DNA of 64,000 bases from Phoronis australis (lineage: Eukaryota > Phoronida > Phoronidae): NCBI GenBank assembly GCA_002633005.1, contig NMRA01000190.1:483926-547925 (forward strand). The letters are read 5' to 3'. Below, in pieces: positions 38,370-51,587 of the stretch. Numbering within the stretch: the stretch's first letter is position 1; each line of letters opens with the position of its first letter. The notes under the pieces were generated by a model. That model made no database searches and had not been told where the DNA came from. It saw nothing but the letters and a program-made list of their open reading frames with translations. A program made the position numbers and the translations under genes.

Positions 38370-38483
38370 GACTATTCTCTCACACACGATATTCCCTTCT
38401 CAGAGACGCATTCCTCCATGCCGTGCGACTATACTCTCACGCACGCTATTCTCTTCTCAGAGACACATTCCTCCATGCCGTGC
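38370..38483. repeat. 57-bp tandem duplication, two copies
   Basis: Both copies run from GACTATWCTCTCACRCACG to ATTCCTCCATGCCGTGC with about five substitutions. Confidence 0.9.
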
Positions 38484-38615
38484 AATTTTTCTAATCTCGC
38501 CGATGTAATTTTTGCTCGAGCATGGACCAACCCTGCTGACACACATTATTCCTTGCCAACTTACCACAGCCACTCAAAACTGGTATGCTAGACTGTCTAT
38601 CCTTTGCATCGACTT

Positions 38616-39110
38616 ATAGCCTTTCATACTGACTTAACTCTGGTCTGAGCGGAGCGTCAATGTAAACTTTGAAGTTAACTGAATCATTCGTACCAGCCTC
38701 GGTAGTTAACGGACATCGAAGTAAACGGTGGGATGACGCTGCTGTCATCGAAGTAATCGCAAGATAGTGCTACTGCATCGCGTGCACGCTAAGATTTTTT
38801 TAATGCGACAATTTCAGAACATATACATGTGCTAATTGGCATAAAACTTATTTCTAATTCAATTGGTGATTATTCGAGCAAAATATAAGCAACTATATTA
38901 GCGATGACACTGTCCTGTAGTTGTTGACGATAGCAGTGGCCCCTGTCGATAACATCGATGTGACCAAAGTTGACCGTTCAAACCGTATCGCAGAGTTGAC
39001 ACTCCGTTGTTAAATCCACCTGTTTACTACGAAGTTAACCATTCATACTGACCGCAACTCTCCGGGTCCAAAACATTGAGGCATCGACATTAGTATGGAA
39101 GGGCCTTTAG
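38616..39110. mobile_element. Possible MITE
   Basis: The left end TATAGCCTTTCATACTGACT and the right end in reverse complement (TAAAGGCCCTTCCATACTAA) form imperfect terminal inverted repeats. Internal pieces repeat ATCGAAGTAA and GTTAAC motifs. No coding frame, boundaries approximate. Confidence 0.35.
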
Positions 39111-42100
39111 AAACCTGTTACTCTGAAATCTTCCTTAGATGCCCATGTCTTGTGAAGATAGTGCAATTAATGTCACATCTGGTTACTTGGCTCCCTTTAG
39201 GAGCACCCGGTGTATAAATAGTGTGGAATTAGATCTTCTGTAAATTTTGAAGACAACTTCACTGTGTTAGCTTGTCAGCATTCGCGTGGTTCACAAGGAG
39301 TCTTTCATAAACTTGGATTTGGTCCAAAATAGATTAGTGTGTTCTCACTCTGTCAGAAATCCTTTGCCGAAATATTAGTGCCACGTAACCATTAATTTTT
39401 GCTTTCATTGTAAGAAAATGTCTTGTATACGACAATTGAATTTAACGTGATGACTTCGTAAGTTTTCGCAAGCAGTTGTACAGTATGGGATTGAGATTTT
39501 GGGTGGAGTTTTTGTTGTGTTAAACCATCTTAGCATACACTTGTTTTATGTTTATCTGAAGTTGAAAATTTTTGGTCTGGGAAATCTCGTGGCAGTTTGG
39601 CTTTATTGAGTCAAACTGTGTAATTAACATCTGTTCTAAGGTGGACCAGAAAAATGTTCTTACTATGAAAGTTTGTATTGGTTCTATTTATGGAATAGTT
39701 CATTACTTTAACCGAAAGGTTACTTTACTAGTTGTTTGGTCTCGTGCCATCTTTAACAGACAAGTACATTGTAAACGGCATGTGTTTATAGTTTGTGTGG
39801 AATACCATCCAATCATTCAATGAATTCAAAATGATTCTATTCCCTTTGGCAAAAATCAAACACATGTGCTTAAACTCTTTCAGACTAATTGGACTTACAA
39901 AATCTGTCATGTTTTGGTTTAGCAGCTTGTGCAAAATGTTGTAGTGAGGGGATGAGTTAAAAATGATAAATTTCAAGTGTGCAGTCATAATACGCCATGA
40001 TTTACGTCTGGGTTGATGTGACGTCATAAAAATACTGACGCAGGGAATCATGCAAAATATGTTAATGGAAACAGGTGCTTTTATGCTAGACCTAACTACC
40101 ACATTTTGGTGCACCTCTTCTGTTTTGAGGAGGCAAAAACTTGTCCTTCATGATTAACCTAGTTTTGGTAAGTTACCGTCGCTAACACACTTCCGAGCCA
40201 AGCTGGACAAATGAAGAACAATTTATCACAATCTTCAAAGATCAATGATTATTGTGCCTTTCAAAACGTATGCGAGTCCACTTGGTTGTAATGGAAACTT
40301 GTCCTTGCAAGTTTTTTACCAGCCTAGGAAATGCAATAGTCCTCCCTGAGGGTTAACAGATCAAAGGCATGTCCTAATGACTGCCACTTTGCATTCAGAT
40401 TTGCAGTGTTCTTGCCAATAACTTTCCTAATTGTTTTACCTCTGAAGTCTGTCTTGTCAATCACTGATAACCCGTCGGCCTGATATTCGCGTTCACAAGA
40501 TATAGGCAAACGGTCATTGCTACGATAAAAATTCTATTCAGTTTGGAACACATTATGGCAGACAAGTGAATTTTTTTGTCAAAATTCTCTATAAAATTAC
40601 TTAAAGTTTACTTTTTTTCTCATACTTCATGTGTTAGAGCTGTTACTTAACTAGATTTGGTTGAATAAAACAATTTCAATCAATCATGTAAATTTGGTAC
40701 GGGCATTGAACTTGGCATGTGTGTTTAACGGGGAAAATTTGCAAATTTCATTGGTAAGTTTTGAGCCAAACATGGCGGTAACACAAACGGGTGTTGTATG
40801 CTCTCCAAACTACACATAATTGAACGTACTACCGACAGCTGTTACCATGATACGACATAGTGCCACATTGTCTTAAAAACGCGCTGTATTACCTCTGCGT
40901 GTCACGGTCACGGATTCATTTTCCTCTAATCTAAATCTTAAAATAATCTCCACCAATTTCAAACCGTGACATATATAGATTTGGTACCTTGGTGTCGCCA
41001 TTTAGCATCATCAATTGGTAATTACCTGCATTATTACTGTTGGCTAATCAGTGTATCTGGCCACTTAAATGAAATCTGCATGTTGTGGGCGGTAGTACGC
41101 TATAAATATTGTCCATACTCTTGGTTGCCAATGGTAACTAGGTCACATGGATCTTAGCATTTACCTTTTGGCCAAAGGTCTCCACTGTCATCTCACCAAC
41201 GTTGTCCCTCAAACTGAAGCCAGCTAAATATGTTGGCTCTCAGTTAGATTTGCGGTCAGCCAGGAATCACTGTTTGTCTATACTTTGAGCTTTGACAGAG
41301 CACAGGTTCACCTGCTGTACACCTACCAAGAATGTTGGCCTTTATCTTGCTTGATTTATCCAGTGCTTGTGAAAGTGCATTGGCCTTTCTCCGTGTTTTT
41401 CTCAGAGTGGTCTTCTGTTGGGCACTCAAATATGTGATCTACTCGGCAAAGCAGGATTCATTTCACAGTTCAGCTGACGGGTCAATTCACCCGTTGAGCC
41501 ACAAGTCAAATGTAGAGGAGCTAGGCTCTGCTCAGCTGTTTCCTTGGCCTTTTGCATGTGTGCATGCTACAATAGAAAGTAACATGAATGGCCTTCCATA
41601 TGTTCTTCTGTGTCACTTTTGTTGAGCAGACTTAATGGCCAACCATACTTAAGATGACCAAAGTTTTTCACTTTAGGTAAAGATAACATAAAAATGTTTT
41701 GTTTTCCCTTTAAAACACTGCTTGTCTCAAGAAAGTACAAATGTGTTTGTGTAGAATCCACCTGTTTTTTTTTTCTGTTGTGCTGCTGTGTAAGCCAAAA
41801 ATTCATCACAGCCCAATTACTATCTAGAATTAATGTTAAATAGAAGTTACAAAGTCTTCGACCTGTCAATATGTTCAAAGTAGGCAGTTTTGAGTGCAAA
41901 CCCAGAATTTGATGTTCACCTACCTCTTTAGTGAGAAGATTTCAACCCTGCGCTGCTACGGTAGTCAATTAGAACTATATCAATCACATGTGCAAATCAT
42001 GCGGTAACTTGGATGTTTTGTCCAGCCCACGACATGTCTAATCCAACAACTCAAGGCAATCTACTCATAGACACTTCAATTACAACCTTGCTATCCCTGA

Positions 42101-42760
42101 TTAAACAGTGTTAAGTATGTTCAACCCTTAGTTCGTCTCTGCCGCAATCTCCCACTTTACAGCCAGTTTTGAACCTGTACATGTCATCAGCTTTTTCTCC
42201 AGACCAAGCGGCATTCTTTAATTGCTCCGACAGTCTTAATTAGCCTTTCCTGTCTCTGCGTGTCTGCTGTTGAGTTTTTGCGTTAAATACAGCATTTTGC
42301 CCATTAAATGAAGCATTTTGTCTGGGGCGAAGCTGCTTTTCTCTCCAATCTTAAGACCTAGAGTGCTTTTGAGAAAATAACCGATCTTTGCTGGTTATGT
42401 AGTAGACTATTGTTTTTGGCTTAACTTGTTACTACTTTCATACTTTGTTGTCATGGTTGCTTAGACTGTTGATACGTCAAGATTATTGAGATTACTTTTA
42501 GCGACATTGGATATCTAAATGCTGGTTGTATTCAGTGGCCAAAGTTTACGTCGATCAAATTCATGCCCAATGCTGCATTCGAGGCACACTTCATTTAAAT
42601 ATGAAGTAGTCTCAACACAATTTGCCTAAAATGTGTTGAGTATGGCAAGTCCACATCAGTCTGTAGTTTGTGTCTTTGTTTGTTCATTTTATTGCTCCCA
42701 TTTAGAAAAGAGCAATTGTTTTTTGTTATTGTTGATGTTTTTTTTTTACATTTGTTGCAG

Positions 42761-42825
42761 GGGATCCACACAATGACCCAATTTCTACTGAGGATGGCTT
42801 TAAGACCCTGTTTGTGGCTAGAATT
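42761..42825 (+). CDS. SNRNP70: SNRNP70 exon 4, residues 87-108 (start of RRM)
   Basis: A 65-bp exon between acceptor TTTGTTGCAG and donor GTAAGT. Entering in phase 1 it completes Trp87 and encodes DPHNDPISTEDGFKTLFVAR then Ile. LFVARI (103-108) is the RNP2 strand of the RNA recognition motif that binds U1 snRNA stem-loop I. Confidence 0.92.
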
Positions 42826-43093
42826 GTAAGTACTGTCCTACCCACCTCCTTACTACTGTGCTGGTAAAACATTACCAAATTCAGCCTAAAATAAGTGCCA
42901 AAAATCAATCTTAATTCATTTTAAAGACTTACAATATTGTTATGAACACCTGTAACTGGTGAAACCTTTGTTCGATTCCAAGCTTCAGAGTGGAACTGGC
43001 AAAGCATCAATTTGGTGTTACTTGTCTTTTGTTGAAAAACAAGGGAGGTAAAATTTTTGTATGCGTCACGTGGTGTCCTTATTTGGTGAAATT

Positions 43094-44224
43094 GTAACCT
43101 TATCATTGTTGCATCTCGCTAGTTTAGGGCAAAAATGACATTTTTTTTCATTTTGCCAGAGCATTGCTTTGACTTGCGACACTTTTTGCAAATTTTTGTG
43201 GTGGTAGCTTTGATACAGCAATTGAAAATGGTAAGGCATTGATTTGGTTGTATCATATTTTATGAAAGAAATGAGAAAAAATGGATTTACATGTCTAGCA
43301 TATTATGTCCTGAGTTGGTGAGATTTCGCCATAAATACTAGTTCCTGATACTATTTTGTGATCTCATATTTAGCTAAAATGTCAACTATACCCCATTTTG
43401 TGATCTATTTAGCTAAAATGTCAGCTATATCCGATTTGTTTGTGGTGTTTGCATAAATCACTTCCGTCTTATAAAGTTAATATAACTAGGTCCTACTGTT
43501 AACTTTTAATCACCTTGAAACTTAAAGCTGTTTGATGACCTGTTTGATGATGTGACAGAGTGTCTTGATGTCTTAGGAATGCAACAATAACTGGATTAAA
43601 TCATTCTTCACTCTCTTGCATGAGTGAAATCTAGTGCACAGTACAATTTTTGTGTCACTTTGGAAGGTGCAGTTATTTAATTATAGGACAGTCCGTCCGC
43701 TTCTTTTACAGACGGTGTGGGTGTGCTTTCCAACAGCATTCTTTTATCATGAGTACTCTTCATTTCTGGCGAGCTCTAGTATTATTTTTATACACCACAA
43801 CCGGTAGTTCCAACATGTCAGTCAAGCCAATAATTCCAGCCATCTTTGTCTCTCAAACATTGGTTGAGAATGAAAGCATTAAGGTGGTTTTTACGAGGCA
43901 CTTCAGGCAGTTCCAGTGCAGAGAATGAAAGAGGAAAAGAGCTCATGTCGCTAATAAAAGCTTAGTAGATGAATGTACACACGGGTAAACTATAGACTAT
44001 TATCGAGTGTCTAGATTGTTAAACAATGACACAGTGAAAGAAATTCACCTTCATAATGTTCTGCCCATGTTTTTTTATTTTTATTTTCTTTAATAGTATC
44101 TCGTGTGAGTTAGCAATTAAACCAGGAACTATGATTGAGGATGTCAGAGTGATTTACAGAACATAACCAAGATACTGGTGAAAAGGAAACTGTCATATTC
44201 TATGAATGGGTTGAAAGACTTACC
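43094..44224. repeat. 1.15-kb direct repeat, copy 1
   Basis: From TGTAACCTTATCATTG to GAAAGACTTACC this unit is nearly identical to 44239-45379, with sparse substitutions and a few small indels, including an extra GATGACCTGTTT-type unit in copy 2. It includes a foldback-bearing dispersed repeat also present at 15550-15830. The identical 92-codon frame in both copies is a by-product of the duplication, not a recognised gene. Confidence 0.93.
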
Positions 44225-44225
44225 N
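44225..44225. other. Ambiguous base at the duplication junction
   Basis: A single N lies exactly where copy 1 ends (ACTTACC then N), 14 bp before copy 2 begins. Confidence 0.95.
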
Positions 44226-44238
44226 AAGAATCTCTTGT

Positions 44239-45379
44239 GTAACCTTATTATTGTTGCATCTCGCTAGTTTAGGGCAAAAATGACATTTTTTTCATTTTGC
44301 CAGAACATTGCTTTGACTTGCGACACTTTTTACAAATTTTTGTGGTGGTAGCTTTGATACAGCAATTGAAAATGGTAAGGCATTGATTTGATTGTATCAT
44401 ATTTTATGAAAGAAATGAGAAAAAATGGATTTACATGTCTAGCATATTATGTCCTAAATTGGTGAGATTTCGCCATAAATACTAGTTCCTGATACTATTT
44501 TGTGATCTCATATTTAGCTAAAATGTCAACTATACCCCATTTTGTGATCTTCTATTTAGCTAAAATGTCAGCTATATCCGATTTGTTTGTGATGTTTACT
44601 TAAATCAATTCCGTCTTATAAAGTTAATATAACTAGGTCCTTCTGTTAACTTTTAATCACCTTGAAACTTAAACCTGTTTGATGACCTGTTTGATGACCT
44701 GTTTGATGATGTGACAGAGTGTCTTGATGTCTTAGGAATGCAACAATAACTGGATTAAATCTTCACTCTCTTCCATGAGTGAAATGTAGTGCACAGTACA
44801 ATTTTTGTGTCACTTTGGAAGGTGCAGTTATTTAATTATAGGACAGTCAGTCCGCTTCTTTTACAGACGGTGTGGGTGTGCTTTCCAACAGCATTCTTTT
44901 ATCATGAGTACTCTTCATTTCTGGCGAGCTCTAGTATTATTTTTATACACCACAACCGGTAGTTCCAACATGTCAGTCAAGCCAATAATTCCAGCCATCT
45001 TTGTCTCTCAAACATTGGTTGAGAATGAAAGCATTAAGGTGGTTTTTACGAGGCACTTCAGGCAGTTCCAGTGCAGAGAATGAAAGAGGAAAAGAGCTCA
45101 TGTCGCTAATAAAAGCTTAGTAGATGAATGTACACACGGGTAAACTATAGACTATTATCGAGTGTCTAGATTGTTAAACAATGACACAGTGAAAGAAATT
45201 CACCTTCATAATGTTCTGCCCATGTTTTTTTATTTTTATTTTCTTTAATAGTATCTCGTGTGAGTTAGCAATTAAACCAGGAACTATGATTGAGGATGTC
45301 AGAGTGATTTACAGAACATAACCAAGATACTGGTGAAAAGGAAACTGTCATATTCTATGAATGGGTTGAAAGACTTACC
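44239..45379. repeat. 1.15-kb direct repeat, copy 2
   Basis: Near-identical to 43094-44224, offset by 1145 bp at its start and 1155 bp at its end. It leaves the repeat at ACTTACC, followed by unique ACCATGGATATAC. Confidence 0.93.
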
Positions 45380-46017
45380 ACCATGGATATACTACTTCTC
45401 CGGATCTCATTTTGATTATGTTGCTCTATATAATATTTCAATTGAAAAGTTTCAGTGAAATACAATCAAAAACATCATTTGCTCTTGCACGCTTTCAGAA
45501 GTCTTCTGCTATATTTGCTTTGTGCTAATTGTTCTTTGCTACAGTAACAGTAAGCGTGTCCTCACTGTCTTTGTCAGACATACCCATTCTTTTTTGCGAA
45601 CCATTTTCTTCCATTTCATGGAGAAACGAAAGCTGTTAAAGAAATGTGCTTGATGAGAACTAAAATCCGTTTCTGAGAACAAAATGGTAATGCCTGAGAA
45701 AATAAATACATAATTTCATGAAATAAAATTATTCCTGACAAAAGAACTCTGTCTGGTAGTATGACCGTGTGTGAAGAAGGAAGTGTTGTAGTCTTGTGCT
45801 CATCTGTGCAAGGGCACGCGTATCCTGGACATTTCACTCACTCTGACCGCTTGTGACATTGTGGGTAGTAAACACCAGGTATAGTAAACTCTATGCAAAG
45901 CACCTGATTGTTGTCGCGGTAACGGTCAGATTTATAAGCAGAGAGACATGCCACCCAACCCCACGGTGGTTCACATGACTTGTTTCCCTGTGTTGACATC
46001 TTTATTTTTGTTTTCAG

Positions 46018-46080
46018 AATTACGATACAAGTGAGTCCAAGCTTCGTCGAGAGTTTGAAACGTATGGACCAGTCAAGAAG
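46018..46080 (+). CDS. SNRNP70: SNRNP70 exon 5, residues 109-129 (RRM)
   Basis: A 63-bp phase-0 exon between TTTTCAG and GTATGT. It encodes NYDTSESKLRREFETYGPVK plus K: the first RRM helix and second beta strand, with the conserved NYDT-SKLRREFE-YGP signature of U1-70K. Confidence 0.92.
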
Positions 46081-48175
46081 GTATGTGCAACAAAAACCTG
46101 TTTTGCAGTAAAACTCGCATAAGTCGGACTGGTATATCTCTGAGCTTGTGTCACTTTTCTGGTCGATGTTTGAACTCTAGTTTTAGCGTGAAGCTTAATC
46201 ATTACTAGGACCAACAGAATGGAAGAGAAACAAAAAAATGTGTAAGAAAAGCTTTCATGTAGCAAGTTCTGTTGCGAAAGTTTCCATTTTGAAAATTAGC
46301 CAATCAGTCGAGGATGTGACATCCTGGTCTTAAATCAACCCTTGGGTGCACTGTTTAATTAGGTGCGTTTGGTCAGCAGGCCCACTCATGTCTCTCTTGG
46401 TCCACCTGGTCTCTTCACGTGCTTTGGTTAATACCACTGTACGTAGTAAACACCAGGCAGATGAACCTCCTGCTGCTGGAAGGCTCCATACTTGGGTGTC
46501 TATGAGACAACAAGTTTGCCTTCCACAGCCACATGTTATTCATCACCCCTGTATGGTCTATATGGTGAACTTTTCCTCTAACATGTACTAGCAATTGTGC
46601 CTGATTTCATTTCAAGTAGTTATACCCATTGTCAAAGTGCCATCTGTAGAAGAGAGTGGCCCTGTGAAGGGATAGTGACCAACACACAGAAATCCATCAG
46701 TGTTTATTCCTAGGTTTTGATGATTGCCGTAAACATATGGTCTGGATGTGAGCCGGAAAGAAGTAAAAGAGAATTATTATTTTGTTTTATTTGGTACCTT
46801 TTTCTTCTTCATTGTGTCACGAATCACGAACTTGTGTGGAACATGGATTTAGTCTGATCTGGTTGCTGCAGCCCAAACCGTAAATGCATTTCTCAGTAGG
46901 TGGTGCAGTATACTTACGCTTTCTCAACATCAACCAATCGCAACGTCTGAATGTCCTTTTCCAACCAATCAGAATGTCCAAATGTTGTGCTTGTAAATGA
47001 GAAGCATTAATAGCATGACAAATTTAGTTTGATTTAAATGTTCAAAAAGGAGTCTCAAAACGATGTTACAATTTTCTAAATTATTGTTTTAAACAGATTT
47101 TGTAATTTTTGGCAAATATCATGAAATTCACATGCGCGCAGCCGTGCTTTCAAAAGTGGATGACTTTAAAAAGCCATTTCTAACAGCTTTTTAGAAAACA
47201 ATGCATAAAGCATGGCATCTGAAAGTTTCATTTGAATCCAATCCCTCATGTGTGAAGTATGGCTTGATGTTCCATAGTTTGTCATATTTGGACGTTTTCT
47301 GGGGTCCTACATAACCTTAGCACCGAGTTGGCACATGCACATCTAGTGCTCTGGACTAGTGGGACTATTATGGTTGGACACGTGCATTTCAGTCATGCGT
47401 CTTCATTTGATTTCATTTTAAATTTGTCATTTGTTAAAGCCAAGTTGACACTTCTAGTCCTTCTCCACACAATTGTTGTTCATCCCTGGTGGACCTCATG
47501 TGTGGTAATTTTGGCATTTTAAATTGCCTCAAACTTGTTTAAAACGCAGATATCAGCCTCTACCAGTGCATGTGTGGTTTCATCATGTTGATGTGTAGGG
47601 TTAAACGTTACACTTCATTTCTGAGTTCACTCTTTGTAACGGTTGGACTCATCTGCTTGTTTTGATATCTGTAGTTGGTCCAAAGGTGGTATGACCTAAG
47701 TTGGCTATTAGTTAGTGCTGTATGGATAATTAATTAATTAATTAGTGCATGTTACAGCTCATGAGTAGTATTACACTAGGCAACATTGACGTCAGTTGTG
47801 GGCTAGGGTCGTTCAGTAGAATTCACACAAACCAACAATGTACCAACTAGTTAAATCTTGTTTGGTTTGAGTTTGATGTTTCGCTCTCTTCTACAAATAT
47901 AATTCTGCACATCTTTGTGTTGTAGAAAAAGTACATATGCATACACGCATCTCAAAGTGAACTTGTTGCTATTTTTAAGAGCAATCAAGTTTGTTTCACA
48001 TTAAAAATGATGTCCCTGCCTCATTGACTTTATGTTTTCAGCTGAGTTTCTTTATTTCAAAAAAAACTCGGAGTATTCAAAATCAGACCTTTGTGGTTTA
48101 CAAACTGGATTTGGAACTAATGTCTGAGTTTCCAAAATGATTTGTTATTGAAGTGTGTCTCTACCTTTCTTTCAG
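46081..48175 (+). other. SNRNP70: SNRNP70 intron 5 (2.1 kb)
   Basis: AT-rich sequence with a dispersed-repeat fragment near 47130-47330. No gene seen. Confidence 0.7.
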
Positions 48176-48257
48176 ATCCGACTTGTTTCTGATCAGAACA
48201 CGGGCAAGCCACGTGGTTACGCATTCATTGAGTTTGAACACGAACGAGACATGCACT
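48176..48257 (+). CDS. SNRNP70: SNRNP70 exon 6, residues 130-157 (RNP1)
   Basis: An 82-bp exon between TTTCTTTCAG and GTAAGT, leaving in phase 1. It encodes the RNP1 strand KPRGYAFIEF at 140-149, with aromatic residues Y144 and F146 expected to stack on RNA, followed by the conserved EHERDMH. Confidence 0.92.
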
Positions 48258-49951
48258 GTAAGTATGCCAACTCCAGGCCATTTGTAACGTGTAGTTTCCT
48301 TCTATTTGCCATAACCCCATGAGTCTGGGCAGCTCCTCCCCACCGTGTTTGGCTTCTTCCACACATGTATTCAGAGATTCACTTACGTGTAGGTAAAGAA
48401 TTTAGGAAGATTGCCAATCTAAGAAGGTTGCCAAATTAAGGATTTTTTCTACAGTTTTTTTTTTGGCAGTGGAACTCAAGCCCTCTTTACCATTTTCATT
48501 TTGTTGATGTTGACAACTGTTTTTGTTCTTAAAGTAGAGGGTTAAAATGTGAATTGCACTTTTTGATATACGGCGATTATGTTCATCATAAAGGCACTTT
48601 TTGGACACCTTGGACATGTACGTAAACTGCATAAGAATCCTTGTGATCTGATGCCTGTTAACATCCACTGAGTTCACCGTGCAAACTTGTTCTGCATAAA
48701 GGGTCATTATACTTCACTCTGAAATAAGATAGATGGTTTTATCATGGCATTACTGCTATTGATGTTCATCACTGGCGCTAAGCATTCTTTCAAATAACTC
48801 TAATGCACTAATTGTGCAGTTCACTTGAGTGTGAAAGTCTCCATTGCCTTGTCCACATTCTGGGGCTGACCCTGTTGTTTGTTCACTACTCCTCCTCCTA
48901 CAATAAGCCTGCAATGCAGTGTCTGTTGACATAACTATCTTCCTGTTGTCTTCTCCTCAATTCTGTTTACAGAATCCGTAGTGTTGTCGTGCTTTGCTCT
49001 TTTTTACTGCTTGCTAGTTGGTCAGCAGGGAGCATGTAGTGCATTGATCTGTGTTTATTTTAGGTGATAAAGCAGCAGGGTTGTGTGGTCACACAGTGCG
49101 TTAATTCATGAGGAAGTTCCTCACAGTTTTGGTGGTTATGAGTCTTAGTATATGACGACTTGTTTCTGGCCGCAGGCACACAAATATATTGATATTATAT
49201 GATGTTGATGCCAGTGGTTGATACGAGGAAGAGACGATTCCTGTGTTTCTGCCTGTCATAATGTTTTGACTTTTTTTGCCCAGACTCATGATTGTACTAT
49301 TTCTTCAAAAGTCCCTGTTGTGAGTTATTGGAAGTGTTTTTGTCTTTTCAAAAATACTAGTCTCTTTCATTTGCAGTCCGTGGATGGTAATGATGTAGAA
49401 TATCGCCACATGGCGTATGATGTCATGCTATTGTTGTTATTCATTTACATCTTGGAAAATCATGTAAAGAGAACTTGCAGGTAAATTCCAATCATCCAAA
49501 TTTTAAGGATATGGTAATTCAGCCCGTCCATTTTGTGGTCTGTCTAGTATGAGGTGTGCTCATCTTGGAGTCTTTTTTGCTATATTTATAAGACTTAGCA
49601 ACTGCTTTTGAGACCAAAATTGGTGAAATGAAAGTAACATACCAGGTGGGGTTTATTAAAGGTGTGGAATAGGTTTCATTTCTTCAAAAATTTGGGATTT
49701 TGGAAATTACTGTGTCACATGATTCCAAGTATTAAGATTTTGATTTTCTTTTGAGCAGGTTGGATCGAAATTGTTTGTGCGAAGACAGCAAAACTAACGG
49801 TTTAATTCTATTTCAGGCCTCCACAACTGTTGATTATCTGCATTCAATAAATAAATCTGGAGATTACACCTTCTTATAAAGCCAAAACATTACTTAATAC
49901 CCATGTGTCATTGTTGTGCGGGTACATACCCCTACTGCGTACTGTGTTGCG

Positions 49952-50534
49952 CTATTTGGTCGTAGTTCCTGCTTGCCAGGTCGTTGCCCTGTAACCTTTA
50001 TTGTCGTCTGTTACTGTTGTAAGTACATATGTTGACTTGCTGAGATCAACGGATCGAGCAGTTTTCAGCTCAGCTGTGATGGTCGTCATAGCAATCTCAT
50101 TGTGCTGTGTGTTGTATGATCGTTGGACTTTGGGGTGTTGATGTTTCAACATAACAGTGCTGGTAGAGAAATTCAGGAAGTCTCCCCTCGTTTGGCTACC
50201 AGTGGTTATAGTTAGATTTTCATTGTTGTATTTCCCATGACAGCTTTGGAAACCAGGTTCTGACCTCTGCCCTTTTACAACTGTTTTTGGTTTACGAACA
50301 CACATTAAACTACTTCCTTTGTTTTCTCGCCTACAGCCAATCCACGCTTGCGTTGTTTGCGACATAACGCTGTGAAGGCATTCTCTTGATTCCTTATCGC
50401 AACTGCATTGTGGGATAGGTTTGTATGTGTGGTAAGATCTGAGGTCACACACATACACTGTATAGCACTTATCAGTGCATCGGAAATCGATAAACCTTCT
50501 GTAAGATGAGTAGATGTCTGATGCAGAGCTCAGG
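49952..50534 (-). CDS. Candidate cysteine-rich protein, 3' exon (nested, antisense)
   Basis: A 193-codon frame on the minus strand follows the acceptor TTTGATTTTAG and ends in TAG at 49952-49954. It is the longest open frame outside the known genes. The first 80 residues are cysteine-rich with regular spacing: FRCTDKCYTVYVCDL, then CSCDKESREC and a further GC...MC. The rest is Ser/Thr-rich and of low complexity. This looks like an extracellular domain with a disordered tail. Its entry phase fits the candidate exon at 51588-51866. No family recognised and no poly(A) signal seen close downstream. A chance frame remains possible. Confidence 0.35.
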
Positions 50535-51587
50535 CTAAAATCAAACACTAGGATGATTTTTCAAGCATAGTCTTAGAAAAAGATCTAATCCATCTAGGCT
50601 GGACGCAGCGCTTCACATACCCAAACACTGCTTAAGTAAATAATTAACCAATATATTCCAAGAAGCATATTTTATTGTTTAGTTTTTTTCTAAATTAATT
50701 CACGACTGATTGAATTAATAATCATTGGACAGGAAGAGGATAGGATTAAAGCAGGCAAGTATTATGTGGTAAGACTGGCCCTAAATAAGCTGAAGCTTTT
50801 TTCTACTTTTAGTTATATTTCCTCTGGTTCTATACATTTCATAAATATAGTTTTCTAAACGTGCCGTGGTTTCTGCTCTATGGAAACGTCTGTGGTAAAA
50901 AATCGAGTAAAAATATTTTAGAATTAATTGGACAATACAATGCATGTACATGAATGGTAATGGCTGTATTGTAGTGTAAAATAATCCAAAATTGTGCAAT
51001 CATCTCGTGGTAATGGATCATGACAATATGTGCTGTTCAGGCAAGTATTGGTAAACTTTTGGTTGGAAATACTGTAGCATTTGGCTGTTAAAATGATTCA
51101 AGAAAATCCGCCAGAATTTGTTTTCGTTAAAAACAATTTTGTGAGCTCAAATTTTGGTCTTTTTAACTGGAAAGTACAAAACTTACTCCCATAATTTTTG
51201 CCTAAATTTTTCGAGAATGTCAAAGATCTGCTATATTCGCAGTGTTAATTTGTATAAGGAATTTAGAATAATTGACTTGAAAAACAAACGATAAGTTGGA
51301 TGTGAATAGCTTGAGACTCTTCAACACGCAAAAACCAAATTACATGCCGAAGTTTGAGCGTAAAACATTTTTTAGTTTCTTTGATTTAAAACGTAATGGG
51401 TAGGTATCGGGTAGGTATGTCAACTGTTGGCCCCCTGGACGTCAGTTTGAAACCGATGGAACCGAAATTCAACCCCTGTACTGGCTACTACATCTGGTGT
51501 TGCTCTGCTCTCTCATCACATGTCCGTAGGTAACGCAGGTGGTGTTTTCTTCTACCTATTTATTAACTGATTAATGTTGATTTCTAC

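Larger units (their letters stand above)
30145..42760 (+). other. SNRNP70: SNRNP70 intron 3 (12.6 kb)
   Basis: Holds an N at 31407, a poly-C tract beside five Ns near 32670, an imperfect duplication near 33000-33290, a 21-bp tandem repeat at 35011, a 57-bp tandem duplication at 38370-38483 and a possible MITE at 38616-39110. A minus-strand exon-like stretch with consensus donor lies at 33757-33832. I recognise no gene. Confidence 0.75.
42826..46017 (+). other. SNRNP70: SNRNP70 intron 4 (3.2 kb)
   Basis: Most of this intron is the 1.15-kb direct duplication at 43094-44224 and 44239-45379. The rest is unique AT-rich sequence. Confidence 0.8.

Noticed and set aside
43650-45083. Two identical 92-codon plus-strand frames
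   Set aside because: Their identity comes from the 1.15-kb duplication. The sequence shows no domain and lies in a dispersed repeat.
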